64,000 nucleotides of DNA from an uncultured bacterium (GCA_903928495.1 CAIYQZ010000004.1:1-64000), one strand, 5' to 3'; numbered from the stretch's first letter, positions 1 through 8,432 are shown. Notes: generated by a model not told the origin, from the sequence alone. Made by a program: numbers and translations.

Positions 1-544
1 ATACAGAAGACACACGGGGCTGGCGGGGTGCAATAGCGTCGGTAAGACACTGAATGCCCATGCTCGCACCGTCAAAGACCTCGGCACCAGCTCCGCATCG
101 GCTGGTTATGGCCGGGTTTTGAATAAATCAGGTCGGACTAGTTAAGTCGCGCTGTCCATCCCGTGAAGGTCTGCGGATATGCCTCACTTCTCGTTGGCCG
201 GACTCTGGCACCGACGTTTTGGCGAGGGGATAGTCTGCTTTGTGCTCTTTTGGCTCAGCCCAGTTGTTCACACCAAGTGGCTGCTTTCGCTGCAAAGTCG
301 ACTTCAGGCTGAGTGCGGACGCGCGTTTTCGTGACTAAGCTTTTGCATGGCCTCGCAAGCGGCCATTCAGTTGGCTCGATGGTGTGCAACGTCCTGGGTA
401 CACGTTGGCTTGCGAATGTCTCCTGCTGCTCGTGATCACCGGCTCAACTCTGCACTTGGCTGAGCCCACAGAAGCGCGAAGGATGGTGAAGCCCCACATA
501 ATCAGAACCTGTTCCCAGCTTGTGCGGGATGCAGACCTCTCATC
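1..544. other. Stretch without a recognisable gene
   Basis: I find no reading frame here with convincing codon use. Every frame is short or interrupted, and the only ATG frame of note (about 384-587) overlaps the start of the next gene and looks accidental. The stretch is visibly less GC-rich than most of the window. It may hold the end of something that lies mainly outside the window, or decayed DNA. No hairpin plus T-run or clear promoter stood out. Confidence 0.5.
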
Positions 545-1027
545 ATGGATAAATTCTTGCTCCAGCAGCAGGTGCTGGAACGGCTAGCCGAAGACCTGCT
601 GCAAGCCGAACAGGCAGTACGGGCGGCCCATGAAACGGCAACTCACGAAGAGAACATCGCTGAAAACAAATACGACACTTTAGGACTTGAGGCGGCCTAT
701 CTGGCCACAGGTCAAGCCCGTCGTGCCGAAGCCATCAGGTACGCGATGACCCATTGGCGTCAATTCCGTCCGGGCCCCTACGACGCCGACAAAGGTATAC
801 AACTCGGCGCCCTGGTCTGTCTGGTCGATTCCGACGGTAAGCAGCAACACATCTTCCTCGGCCCGGTCGGGGGCAGCATGAAGTTGGTTAACGGCGCTCA
901 ACTCGTTCACGTCATCAGCAGCGAATCCCCTTTGGGCATGGTCATGCTGGGTAAATGCGAGGGTGATGAGGTGTCGATAAATGTTGCTCTGGTCCTGCAG
1001 CAGTTTGAGGTGTTGCGGATTCATTGA
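545..1027 (+). CDS. GreA/GreB-family transcription elongation factor-like protein
   Basis: The 160-residue protein looks like a Gre-family factor. Its first ~65 residues are charged and helical and contain the string AENKYDTLGLEA, which matches the EN-x-KYDT-x-G-LEA signature of Gre-like proteins of pseudomonads and Burkholderiales. Residues ~85-158 resemble the C-terminal FKBP-like domain (ESPLG motif near residue 127) that docks on RNA polymerase. The long antiparallel coiled coil with an acidic tip of true GreA/GreB is shortened, so transcript-cleavage activity is uncertain. It is a single gene followed by a convergent yccF-like gene. The ATG at 545 is the first good start. Family assignment is fairly secure; biochemical role is inferred. 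Confidence 0.75.
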   Translation: MDKFLLQQQVLERLAEDLLQAEQAVRAAHETATHEENIAENKYDTLGLEAAYLATGQARRAEAIRYAMTHWRQFRPGPYDADKGIQLGALVCLVDSDGKQQHIFLGPVGGSMKLVNGAQLVHVISSESPLGMVMLGKCEGDEVSINVALVLQQFEVLRIH

Positions 1028-1109
1028 GCCACAAGGATGCCGCTGTGAGGCCCAAGCCGTGAATTCACGGGGACAACATCAAAGGCTGCTACCCGTCTAA
1101 ACCCACCTC

Positions 1110-1508
1110 TCACTCCATGCTCACGACCGTTTTCCCAATAGGCGCCACGGCCAGTCCAGCCAGCTTCAGATGCTGCAATCCGAATGGGATCCCGATGATG
1201 GTCACAAAGCAAGCAATCGCTGAAACCAGATGACCAATAGCCAGGCAAACACCTGCAAAGACGAACCAGATCACATTGCCCAGCGTTCCAAGTGTTCCGG
1301 TGCCGATGTCACTCCGTCCATTAATGACATCCCTGCTCACGGTCGTTTTGCCAAACGGTAAGAAGGCGAACTGACCAATCACAAAACAAGCCTTGGCCCA
1401 CGGGATGCCCACGATGGTGATGGCGCACAGCAGACCAGCCAGCCACCAACCCAATCCCATCACAACACCACCCAACATGAACCAGAGAATGTTGCCGAGT
1501 GTGCGCAT
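1110..1508 (-). CDS. yccF: YccF-family inner membrane protein
   Basis: The 132-residue protein has two copies of a YccF-type repeat: a hydrophobic helix pair followed by a GIPW/GIPFG turn and a 'P-x-GK-T-V' end (near residues 32-57 and 100-128). This internal duplication and the length are typical of the YccF family of inner membrane proteins, whose function is not established. I expect three to four membrane segments. It is transcribed toward the Gre-like gene and has no obvious operon partner. The start is the ATG at 1508; I see no strong ribosome-binding site. Confidence 0.85.
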   Translation of the reverse strand: MRTLGNILWFMLGGVVMGLGWWLAGLLCAITIVGIPWAKACFVIGQFAFLPFGKTTVSRDVINGRSDIGTGTLGTLGNVIWFVFAGVCLAIGHLVSAIACFVTIIGIPFGLQHLKLAGLAVAPIGKTVVSME

Positions 1509-1893
1509 GCGTGTTGTCCGTTTTGATGATTGAAGGCTCTTTGGGTAACGCGAACCGTGTTCAACGATTGATCCTGTGGCAATCGCGGCAATCCTCCGTT
1601 GAATGGATCAACAGTCCGGCACTTCCTTGTCGCACATTCCGTGCTTTGTGCGTTTCAGGCTTGTGGCCAATCAAAGTGTTTATTTAGATCTGTACACCAG
1701 CATTTTTGACTGAGTGTCTTCTGCAGCGCCTGCATTGCAGGTGGGCGCGGGGATTCGGTCTGGACGTAACCGCCAAAGGAGACACAGGGCAACAGGGGCA
1801 CTGTGTCCCAAATGATTCAGAAGCGAGCGATACCCACCGCCCCCGTCCGGGATATGCGTGACTGGGCCACGACAGCAAAGTCCCGCTGGCACC
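1509..1893. other. Intergenic stretch, nothing recognised
   Basis: About 385 bases between divergent genes. It presumably holds promoters for the yccF-like gene (minus) and the DUF393-SDR pair (plus), but I could not pick out a convincing -35/-10 pair. Short open frames in it lack coding character. Confidence 0.4.
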
Positions 1894-2274
1894 ATGTCGC
1901 CCATGTCGCCCGCCGAACCCGCATCCGCCGTGACCGTTTACTTCGACGGTAGCTGCCCGCTTTGCAGGCGCGAGATTGCCTTGTACCAAAGCCTGCCCAG
2001 CAAACAGACACTGCACTGGGTCGATGTCAGCGGCCCCACCTCCTTGCCTTCAGGTTTGACCTGCGAGCTGGCCATGCGGCGTTTTCATGTACGTGATGCG
2101 AAAGGGCAGTTGCACAGCGGTGCACGGGCATTTTCAGTGCTGTGGCGCTGCTTTTCAGGCTGGCGCGTGCTCGGTTGGCTCACCGCTGTTCCACCCGTGT
2201 CTTGGTTCGCCGAGGCCGCATATCGTTTGTTTTTGCCTGTGCGTCCCCGCTTGCAGGCCTGGCTGCGGTCGTGA
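1894..2274 (+). CDS. DUF393 / DCC-family thiol-disulfide oxidoreductase-like protein
   Basis: The protein opens its core with YFDGSCPLC, the hallmark DxxCxxC-type motif of the DCC (DUF393) family, which is thought to be a thioredoxin-fold thiol-disulfide oxidoreductase. A hydrophobic C-terminal part (WFAEAAYRLF and following) is usual in the family. Candidate starts are GTG 1858, ATG 1894 and ATG 1903; I take 1894 because the homologous region begins soon after, though none has a strong ribosome-binding site. Its last four bases overlap the GTG start of the SDR gene (GTGA), so the two are almost certainly co-translated. Confidence 0.8.
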   Translation: MSPMSPAEPASAVTVYFDGSCPLCRREIALYQSLPSKQTLHWVDVSGPTSLPSGLTCELAMRRFHVRDAKGQLHSGARAFSVLWRCFSGWRVLGWLTAVPPVSWFAEAAYRLFLPVRPRLQAWLRS

Positions 2275-2999
2275 GCTCGCGCCTGCGCCAAGGCTACCGC
2301 GCACTGGTGATCGGGGCCACCGGTGCGCTGGGTCAAGCTTTTGCCAGCGCATTGACCCAAGACCCGCGTTGTGCAGATGTGGTGGCAATCGGGCGAAGCG
2401 GCAACGCTACTTCAGCAAGCCGTGGTTCAACCGCAGGATTGCCCCCCTGGGATGTGCGGGATGAAGCCAGCGTGGTTGCACTCGCCGCCGCATTGACCGG
2501 GCCGTTTCATTTCGTCATCGATGCCACCGGTGCGCTGACCCTCGATGGGCGAGGCCCCGAAAAGCGCCTTGCCGACATCGATGCCATAGGCGTGGCGAAC
2601 AGTTTGCATGTCAATGCCATCGGCCCGTTGCTGTTGCTTCGCTGCCTGAGCCCTTTGCTTGGCCGTGGCGAGCGAGTGGTGTGGGCCAAACTGTCGGCCA
2701 GGGTTGGCAGCATTGAAGACAACCACAAAGGCGGTTGGTACAGCTACCGCATGGCCAAGGCGGCTTTGAACCAGGGGCTGCAAACGGCTGCCATAGAGCT
2801 TGCCCGCCAAAGACCATTGCTGGTGGTGGCAGCCCTGCAGCCAGGCACCGTTCGATCACGCTTGAGTGAGCCGTTTGTGGGAGATGCAGCCACACCGCCA
2901 GAAACCGCCGTTTCCGGCATGCTGGCTGCGCTGAATGGGTTGGAACCGCATGGCAGGGCGCATTTTGTGGACCATGCCGGGATGCCCATACCCTGGTGA
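2271..2999 (+). CDS. Short-chain dehydrogenase/reductase (C-factor-like SDR)
   Basis: A 242-residue SDR. The Rossmann motif VIGATGALG lies near the N-terminus, and the YSYRMAK tract (Tyr-x3-Lys) near residue 155 carries the catalytic Tyr and Lys. The open frame extends back to 2142, but that part overlaps the DUF393 gene; GTG 2271 forms a GTGA overlap and starts just before the Rossmann fold, so it is preferred. The closest functional relatives I can think of are C-factor-type SDRs from Pseudomonas and Burkholderiales; the substrate cannot be read from sequence. Confidence 0.82.
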   Translation: MSSRLRQGYRALVIGATGALGQAFASALTQDPRCADVVAIGRSGNATSASRGSTAGLPPWDVRDEASVVALAAALTGPFHFVIDATGALTLDGRGPEKRLADIDAIGVANSLHVNAIGPLLLLRCLSPLLGRGERVVWAKLSARVGSIEDNHKGGWYSYRMAKAALNQGLQTAAIELARQRPLLVVAALQPGTVRSRLSEPFVGDAATPPETAVSGMLAALNGLEPHGRAHFVDHAGMPIPW

Positions 3000-3034
3000 T
3001 GTGAGCGCTTCACGAACTCACTCCAAACAAAGCT

Positions 3035-3517
3035 TCAGGCGGGTGACGAACGCAAGGCGTAGGTTTTACCGTCGAGCCAGAGGTATTCCACCCGCACCAC
3101 CGGATTGCCCTTTTCTTCCTTGAAGGTAAAGCCCAGCAGAGCCAGTGCCTGACCGGGTTTGATTTCAGGCACCTTCCAGGCATCCATCCGGGTGAGTGGC
3201 GCCAGCTCCACTTCCCATGTTTTGTCGGTCCGTTTGGGCAACACGGCTTTTTTCAGCAAGCTTAGGCCATCCACGTTGGCCGTCTGGGCGGGCACGCTTC
3301 TGTTGGCCAGGTCGGGCGGCAGTCTGAGTGAGGGGGCCACGTCGATCATCAGTTCGGCATGCGGGTTCTGCCACTTCACCCTCGCGGCTGTGCCCTCAAG
3401 GTAGACGGGGCGGTCAAGGTCGAAACTGCTCCACCCATGGTGCGCGTGCGCCGCAGTGCCCACGGGCAGTGCTGTGGCACCCAGCCACCGCAACAAGGTT
3501 CGTCTGTCCATACGCAT
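3035..3517 (-). CDS. DUF6152-type exported protein
   Basis: A 160-residue protein with a signal sequence of Tat-like look (MDRRTLLRWLG, then an alanine-rich stretch ending near residue 25) directly followed by AHHGWSSFD. The HHGWSSFD start and a downstream W-x-NPHAE element are features I associate with DUF6152 proteins, small periplasmic proteins of unknown function. Two starts are possible, ATG 3517 and ATG 3511; an AAGGA sits 3 and 9 bases upstream respectively, so 3511 is the better spaced. It lies 12 bases after the membrane protein gene upstream and is probably co-transcribed with it. Confidence 0.72.
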   Translation of the reverse strand: MRMDRRTLLRWLGATALPVGTAAHAHHGWSSFDLDRPVYLEGTAARVKWQNPHAELMIDVAPSLRLPPDLANRSVPAQTANVDGLSLLKKAVLPKRTDKTWEVELAPLTRMDAWKVPEIKPGQALALLGFTFKEEKGNPVVRVEYLWLDGKTYALRSSPA

Positions 3518-3529
3518 GATTCCTTCGAA

Positions 3530-3988
3530 CTAAAGGTAAGCAATCCAGCGGCCACACGCTACCACTGCCACCCAAATACACGCCGACAACAGGGTTTGAA
3601 ACTTGGCCAATCTGTCCAGTTTCACCAATGAGCCCCGCGAATGGAACCATGCCGCGTTGGCTGCCGCAAGCATCAGCAAGCAGACTTTTAGCAAGAAGGC
3701 ACGGTTGGCAATCAGCTCCAGCGGCTGGCTGGCGAACATCAGCAACCCCGATGCTGCGACCAGAAGGAACCCGCAGACAACCAGCCAGAGCGTGGCCTGA
3801 GCCAACGGTTTGACGGGCAGCTCTGGTGCCAAGCCCCATACCCTGAGTTCGAGCAGCACCAGGTTGCCCAACAAAAGAGCGATGCCCAAAATGTGCACAA
3901 CCTCCAGCAAGGGGTATGCATACGCATGAGTTCGCAAAGCAGCCAGAGCGTGAATTGGTGCATCCATGGACGAAGCAGGCGCATTCAT
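3530..3988 (-). CDS. Small integral membrane protein (DUF6644-like)
   Basis: 152 residues with four hydrophobic segments (roughly 24-46, 66-88, 98-116 and 130-150). The first carries EVVHILGIALLLGN, a His-containing helix like those of small haem- or redox-linked membrane proteins; DUF6644 (formerly grouped with DUF2214) proteins have this look. It precedes the DUF6152 gene by 12 bases, a pairing I have seen described in proteobacterial genomes but cannot confirm here. Function unknown. Confidence 0.68.
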   Translation of the reverse strand: MNAPASSMDAPIHALAALRTHAYAYPLLEVVHILGIALLLGNLVLLELRVWGLAPELPVKPLAQATLWLVVCGFLLVAASGLLMFASQPLELIANRAFLLKVCLLMLAAANAAWFHSRGSLVKLDRLAKFQTLLSACIWVAVVACGRWIAYL

Positions 3989-4069
3989 TACAAGGGGGCT
4001 TCCTTAAATAACGCAGTATGCAACTGGTGATCGAGCTTCGCTTTCGGGAGGACATCTGGCGCTTGTACC

Positions 4070-4249
4070 TCACACCTGCAAGGCCGGGCTTTCTTTGGGC
4101 ACGATGTCTGGGTTGATGGGGTTGGCGGCTTTGAGTTTGATGAACTCCGCCACGAAGCTCACCCGCTTGACCATGTGGTCTTCTGCGGGAGATGGGACAC
4201 CAGCTTGGACCGAGCCTGGGTGCAGGTCACCGACCAGCACCGGGATGCC
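4070..4249 (-). pseudogene. umuD: Remnant of umuD (5' part of SOS mutagenesis protease/polymerase subunit)
   Basis: Reading the minus strand in the frame ending at the TGA 4072-4070 gives a segment with VQAGVPSPAEDHMVKRV. This matches the start of UmuD, where RecA-assisted self-cleavage occurs at the Cys/Ala-Gly bond before F/VPSPA-x-D. The frame is closed upstream by TAG (4252-4250), and after about 15 further residues the similarity ends; the catalytic Ser and Lys region of UmuD is missing. It lies downstream of two LexA-like sites and a frameshifted small ORF. I read this as a decayed, SOS-controlled umuD locus without umuC. Identification rests on the motif alone. Confidence 0.6.
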
Positions 4250-4302
4250 CTAAATCTCAAGAGCTGCCGCCACTGACCGTGGTCCCTCACGGTGCAACGT
4301 GA

Positions 4303-4610
4303 TCAGCCATGTGTGGACAGGACTGAGGGCCCTGCCATTGCAGGAGCTGCAATTTGCACGGGTTGACCGTCGACATAGACCACGCCAGAAATCACCTCGA
4401 TTCGGATGGTGCCGAATGCATGCGTCCCGTCCAACCGGAATTCCGTGGAACCTCCACCTGGCAGTTGACTGCCCTCATGGATGTGGGCCCTGTGAAACGG
4501 GCCGACAGAATCTCTCAGGCTCACAGCCATCTCCAGACCCGTTGAAGCCATGTAGGCAGGGACAGGCGAGACGGTGCGCAGTGCTGGCGGTACTGTTGCT
4601 GAAGGGTCAT
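4303..4610 (-). pseudogene. Decayed small ORF under LexA-like control
   Basis: An ATG at 4610 is preceded by a fine ribosome-binding site (AGGAG, six bases upstream) but its frame stops after 29 codons. The +2 frame is open from before this point through an ATG at 4551 down to a TGA at 4303 and has better coding character (for example FHRAHIHEG and GTIRIEVISGVVYVDG). I infer a frameshift near 4580. The intact ancestor would be a ~100-residue protein expressed just ahead of umuD. I do not recognise its family. Confidence 0.4.
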
Positions 4611-4635
4611 GGCGGCTCCTGGTAAGACCAGCCTT

Positions 4636-4655
4636 AACTGGCTGTTTATCCAGTA
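4636..4655 (-). promoter_or_regulatory. LexA-like SOS box (proximal)
   Basis: Palindrome AACTG-N10-CAGTA. The spacing CTG-N10-CAG is that of the E. coli-type LexA box CTGT-N8-ACAG, but the inner bases are G/C rather than T/A. It lies 26 bases upstream of the ATG at 4610 and precedes the umuD remnant. Confidence 0.5.
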
Positions 4656-4663
4656 TATGTGAA

Positions 4664-4683
4664 TACTGTGTTTTCAGCCAGCA
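4664..4683 (-). promoter_or_regulatory. LexA-like SOS box (distal)
   Basis: A second half-palindrome, TACTG-N10-CAGCA, eight bases beyond the first. One side matches CTGT fully, the other reads CCAG. Two boxes in tandem are known upstream of some strongly repressed SOS genes. Confidence 0.42.
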
Positions 4684-4841
4684 CCCGCCTAAATCCGCAC
4701 TGCTAACGGAAAACCCACCACGGTTCGTCCATCAGGCTCGGTTTTGGGCATGAGTCCCATGGCGGTACACGCTGGTGGGCTGCTGCCGGTTGGGTGAACC
4801 TTTCTTGGCACCACCCCAAAGTCACCCACGGGTATGGCCGC

Positions 4842-7259
4842 TCAGCAGGTATGAGTGCCAGTGCTCCACCACCCCGGTAGCAACGCCTTCGTTTCAGCGC
4901 GAACGTAGCGCTCATCCATCAAATGCAGCACCCCACGGTCCGTCGTGGTGCGGATGACCCGCCCCGCAGCCTGAACCACCTTCTGAAGACCCGGGTACAG
5001 ATACACCGCGTTGTAGCCATCGCCGTAGGTGCTCAGTTCATCCAGCCGCTTTCGCATCCGTTCATTGACCGGGTTGACCTGCGGCAGCCCCATGGTGGCG
5101 ATGAAAGCACCGATCAGCCGCCCACCAGGCAGGTCAATGCCCTCGGCGAACGAGCCCCCCAGTACCGCAAACCCGATGCCTTGGCCCTGGTCGGTGAAAG
5201 TGTCCAGAAAAGCCTGCTGCTCGGCTTCGCTCATGCCCCGTTCCTGAAGCCAAACCGGTATTGCCGGGTGATGCTGTCGAAACGCTTGCGCCACTTGCTG
5301 CAAGTACGCATGGCTGCTGAAAAACGCCAGGTAGTTGCCAGGATGTGATGTGAACTGCCTGGCCATGATGTCGACCACGGCGGACAGCGAGCGTGCGCGG
5401 TCTGCGTAGCGGGTGGAAGTGCGGTGGGCCACCTCCACGCGCAATTGCTCGGCCAAAAACGGGGACTCCACTGCCAGCAAAGCCGTGGTCTCTGGCAAGC
5501 CCAACAACAACCGTGTGTGCGCCATGGGTTGCAGCGTTCCAGAAAACAGCGTGGCACTGTGTGCCGCAGCCCAACGCGGAGCCAAATGCGGCGCTGGCAC
5601 CACGTTGCGCAGATTCAAGCTGGACAGGTGTTGGGACGAGCGCCGAGACGGGAGCGTTGGCGTGTCAGCACACGTCAGATCGCACAGCCCGTGTTCATCA
5701 AACAGCTCAGCGACTCGGCATGCGTGCAACGCCTCCAGATAAAACGCCCGCAATGCAGGTGGCACAGGGTCCGCATGCCCGCCAAGGCTGGGCAACAACC
5801 CGTCCCCCTCTGGGGGGGCGATGTCCCATGTGCTTTCCTGTTCATTGAAATACTCGCCCATGGCGGCAACCGCAGCTTGCAATGCCGCCAGCCAATCGCC
5901 TGGCACATCGGGCAATTCATGGAACGGCCCCTTGGCAGACTCGTTCAACTGTGCCCAGGCTCTTTGCAAGCCATTGAGCTTGCGCTTGAGGGCTGGTGGT
6001 GCTGTGTTACGCACTGCGGTGCGAGCCGCCGCCAGGCTGTGCTGACGCAATTCGGCCGAGTACATCTTGCGGGCTCGCTCCACAAGGTTGTGTGCTTCGT
6101 CCACCAACAGCGCCACTTGCCAGCCCTGGGCTTGTCCCAGCGCAAACAGCATGGCGTGCAGGTCAAAGTAATGGTTGTAGTCACCCACCACCACATCGAC
6201 CCAGCGGGCCAACTCCTGCCCCAGGTAGTACGGGCAAATATGGTGATCCAGCGCCACAGTGCGCAATGCCTCCTTGTGCAGCGTGCCGTGCTTGGCCAGA
6301 TCCACCCCCGCTTGGCGGGCCGCAGGCAACCTGTCGTAAAAGCCTTGGGCCAGGGGGCAGGATGCGCCGTGGCATGCTTTGTCCGGGTGTTCGCAGCTCT
6401 TGTCGCGGGCCACCAGTTCCAGCGACCGAAGCGGTGTGGAGGATGTCGCATGCAGCGTGTTCAGAGCCCCCAGCGCCAAACCCCTGCCCGACGTCTTCGC
6501 GGTCAGGAAAAACACTTTGTCGAGCTTTTGCGCCGGCAGGGCTTTGAGCCCCCCGAACAGCGTCGCCATGGTCTTGCCGATGCCCGTGGGCGCCTGCGCC
6601 AGCAGGCACCTTCCAGCACGCGTGACCTTGAACACGCCTTCTGTCAGGGCCCGCTGTCCCTGGCGAAACGTCGGGTGGGGGAATGACAGACGCAGCAAGG
6701 CGGCGTCCCGGACCTCGCGGTGCGCTGCCTCCTGCAGCGCCCAAGACAGAAATGCGTCTGCTTGGGCCTGCCAGAACGCCAGCAAATCGTCGGCCGTCCA
6801 GCGCTCGACCAGCACCGTTTCCTTGTCTGTGGCCACATCCAGGTAAACCAGTGCGAGTTCAAGTTCACGGCGCCCCTGTTCTGCACAGAGCAGGGCCCCG
6901 TACACCTTGAGCTGTGCCCAGTGCAGAGCCCGGTGGTTGAGCGGTTGGCGAGACAGTGGGCCTTTGTGGGTTTTGATTTCTTCCAAACGCCCTGCGGCCG
7001 GGTCGAAACCATCGGCCCGCCCTCGCACAGCGAGTGGGCCGTGGCAACCGCTCAGGGCCAGCTCGGTTTCATAGCCTTTGGGGCGGCGGGCTGCCACCCG
7101 CTGGTGGCCCGCCATGCCCTCCTGTGCGGTGGGCGAAGGGGTGAAGCGCAAGTCCAGGTCACCACGTTTTGCCGTGAATTCGCACAGGGTGCGAACCGCC
7201 ACCGTGAACAGTGGCGGTGAGCCGGCTGCTGTCGTGCCAGAGTCAGGGGGTCTCGTCAT
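4842..7259 (-). CDS. Nuclease-helicase: PD-(D/E)XK domain fused to a DinG/Rad3-type Fe-S helicase
   Basis: A protein of ~805 residues. Residues ~65-125 carry VRGRADGFD and EEIKTHKG, the spacing of a PD-(D/E)XK nuclease core. The rest is an XPD/DinG-like superfamily 2 helicase: APTGIGKT (Walker A), a cysteine group CEHPDKACHGASC that should bind the 4Fe-4S cluster, VDEAHN (Walker B) and GRVIRT (motif VI). It probably unwinds and trims damaged or branched DNA. Start: ATG 7292 is possible but overlaps the upstream gene by 50 bases; ATG 7259 overlaps by 17 and is preferred. It is translationally coupled to the MmcB-like gene, and both sit behind a perfect LexA box, so SOS control is very likely. 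Confidence 0.85.
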   Translation of the reverse strand: MTRPPDSGTTAAGSPPLFTVAVRTLCEFTAKRGDLDLRFTPSPTAQEGMAGHQRVAARRPKGYETELALSGCHGPLAVRGRADGFDPAAGRLEEIKTHKGPLSRQPLNHRALHWAQLKVYGALLCAEQGRRELELALVYLDVATDKETVLVERWTADDLLAFWQAQADAFLSWALQEAAHREVRDAALLRLSFPHPTFRQGQRALTEGVFKVTRAGRCLLAQAPTGIGKTMATLFGGLKALPAQKLDKVFFLTAKTSGRGLALGALNTLHATSSTPLRSLELVARDKSCEHPDKACHGASCPLAQGFYDRLPAARQAGVDLAKHGTLHKEALRTVALDHHICPYYLGQELARWVDVVVGDYNHYFDLHAMLFALGQAQGWQVALLVDEAHNLVERARKMYSAELRQHSLAAARTAVRNTAPPALKRKLNGLQRAWAQLNESAKGPFHELPDVPGDWLAALQAAVAAMGEYFNEQESTWDIAPPEGDGLLPSLGGHADPVPPALRAFYLEALHACRVAELFDEHGLCDLTCADTPTLPSRRSSQHLSSLNLRNVVPAPHLAPRWAAAHSATLFSGTLQPMAHTRLLLGLPETTALLAVESPFLAEQLRVEVAHRTSTRYADRARSLSAVVDIMARQFTSHPGNYLAFFSSHAYLQQVAQAFRQHHPAIPVWLQERGMSEAEQQAFLDTFTDQGQGIGFAVLGGSFAEGIDLPGGRLIGAFIATMGLPQVNPVNERMRKRLDELSTYGDGYNAVYLYPGLQKVVQAAGRVIRTTTDRGVLHLMDERYVRAETKALLPGWWSTGTHTC

Positions 7260-8190
7260 CGCTGTGGCTTGCCGACTCACTTGCATCCCCACCCGGGCTA
7301 CCCGTGTTCGGTGAACCGGGCAAGGGTCCCTCGGGCTGGCCGAGGTGGGTTTGTGTGGGATCGCGTTCCGGTTGCCAGGGCGCGGCTTTGGCCAGCGACA
7401 GCCACACAGGAAAGGGCAGGGTGCAATGGGTGTGACGGGCTGGGCGCAGTTGCTCCAGGCGACCGGTGTCGATGTCGCCGTGCATCACCCACACGCCGAG
7501 CTCCGGGGGCAGTTCCTCCGGTTGCGCCATCCCAGCCGGAAACACGTAGTGGCACTCGCAGCACAGCCACTGGTAGGAAGCTCGCTTGGCAGCATGGCGC
7601 AGGTCGGAAAACAGATCGGCCCGGCTGACCTTGATCTCGTGCACCACCGGGTGCAGATACGCTTCGACCGACGTGTTGCGAACCGAAAAGACATCAGGCC
7701 GAGCCATGCGCCAGCCCCCCACGATGGGCTCAAAGGTGGCGGTTGGCTCTGCGGGCACTGCTGCGCTGGTGGCCTGAGTGGGCACGTGGCAGTCATCTCC
7801 CATCGCTGAAGAAAACAAGTCCAGTGCCTGTTGCGGCTGCGTCTGTGGGGCTTCACCCCCGACCTTGGCCCGCAGCGATAACTCGCGCCAGACCACCCGT
7901 CCCGCATCGTGCAGTTGGCCAGCCACGCGTTCGGCCAATCGGTCGTGTGCGCTGAGTGCTCGTTTGTTGCGCTGGCGGGACGCAGCGAGGTGCGCCATGC
8001 CTGCTTCGGTCAGTTGCAACTTCTCGTGGCCTGCCACATGGACCGCGCGCACCCAGCCCGACACCAGCAATTCGATCTCCAGCGCATCTTTGCAAGGCCA
8101 GCCGTCGGACCGCCAGATTTTCAGCAAGCGGGTGAGGTGTTGCCTTTTGGGTGTTGCCGTATCGATGGGGGCAATGTCTGGATCGGTCAC
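7243..8190 (-). CDS. MmcB-like DNA repair nuclease-domain protein
   Basis: 315 residues. The N-terminal ~75 look like a winged-helix DNA-binding part. From ~165 the protein has RPDVFSVR and HEIKVSRADLFSDLRH, then a C-x-C pair in CCECHYVFPAG; the D...EIKxSxxD layout is that of the MmcB family, a PD-(D/E)XK-type group linked to SOS and cross-link repair. The tail (~270-315) is acidic, polar and probably disordered. The start is a GTG at 8190, and the LexA box overlaps it. Because a repressor site usually sits at the promoter, either the transcript has a very short leader or the real start is further in; I cannot decide. It is the first gene of the pair with the nuclease-helicase. Confidence 0.72.
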   Translation of the reverse strand: MTDPDIAPIDTATPKRQHLTRLLKIWRSDGWPCKDALEIELLVSGWVRAVHVAGHEKLQLTEAGMAHLAASRQRNKRALSAHDRLAERVAGQLHDAGRVVWRELSLRAKVGGEAPQTQPQQALDLFSSAMGDDCHVPTQATSAAVPAEPTATFEPIVGGWRMARPDVFSVRNTSVEAYLHPVVHEIKVSRADLFSDLRHAAKRASYQWLCCECHYVFPAGMAQPEELPPELGVWVMHGDIDTGRLEQLRPARHTHCTLPFPVWLSLAKAAPWQPERDPTQTHLGQPEGPLPGSPNTGSPGGDASESASHSDDETP

Positions 8191-8207
8191 TGTATAAGTT
8201 TACAGTC
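8188..8207 (-). promoter_or_regulatory. Perfect LexA (SOS) box
   Basis: The core 8190-8205 reads CTGTATAAGTTTACAG, an exact CTGT-N8-ACAG match to the gamma/beta-proteobacterial LexA consensus, with near-symmetric flanks. It lies at the 5' end of the MmcB-like gene. This is the best regulatory match in the window. Confidence 0.8.
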
Positions 8208-8340
8208 TTCGGACGATGGTGGTGTTCACCGTGTTGGGGCAGAGTGTCAACAACCCATTCTCGGCAGCTCGCTGAGAACAAGACACGTGCCTGGCGTGAA
8301 TCAATTGGTTTTTAAACACACCAATTATGCTTATAAATGA

Positions 8341-8368
8341 CCACATGGTTTTAATGGTAACCAAGTGG
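8341..8368. promoter_or_regulatory. Inverted repeat upstream of the fasciclin gene
   Basis: Arms CCACATGGTT and AACCAAGTGG (one mismatch) flank an 8-base centre in an AT-rich stretch 65 bases ahead of the fasciclin gene. It lacks a T-run, so an operator is more likely than a terminator. The regulator is unknown. Confidence 0.45.
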
Positions 8369-8432
8369 TATGAGAATCGGACTGCTTTCTTTCAAAGCCG
8401 TTTGTTTTTCTCAACCCATCAGGAGTCTCTCC

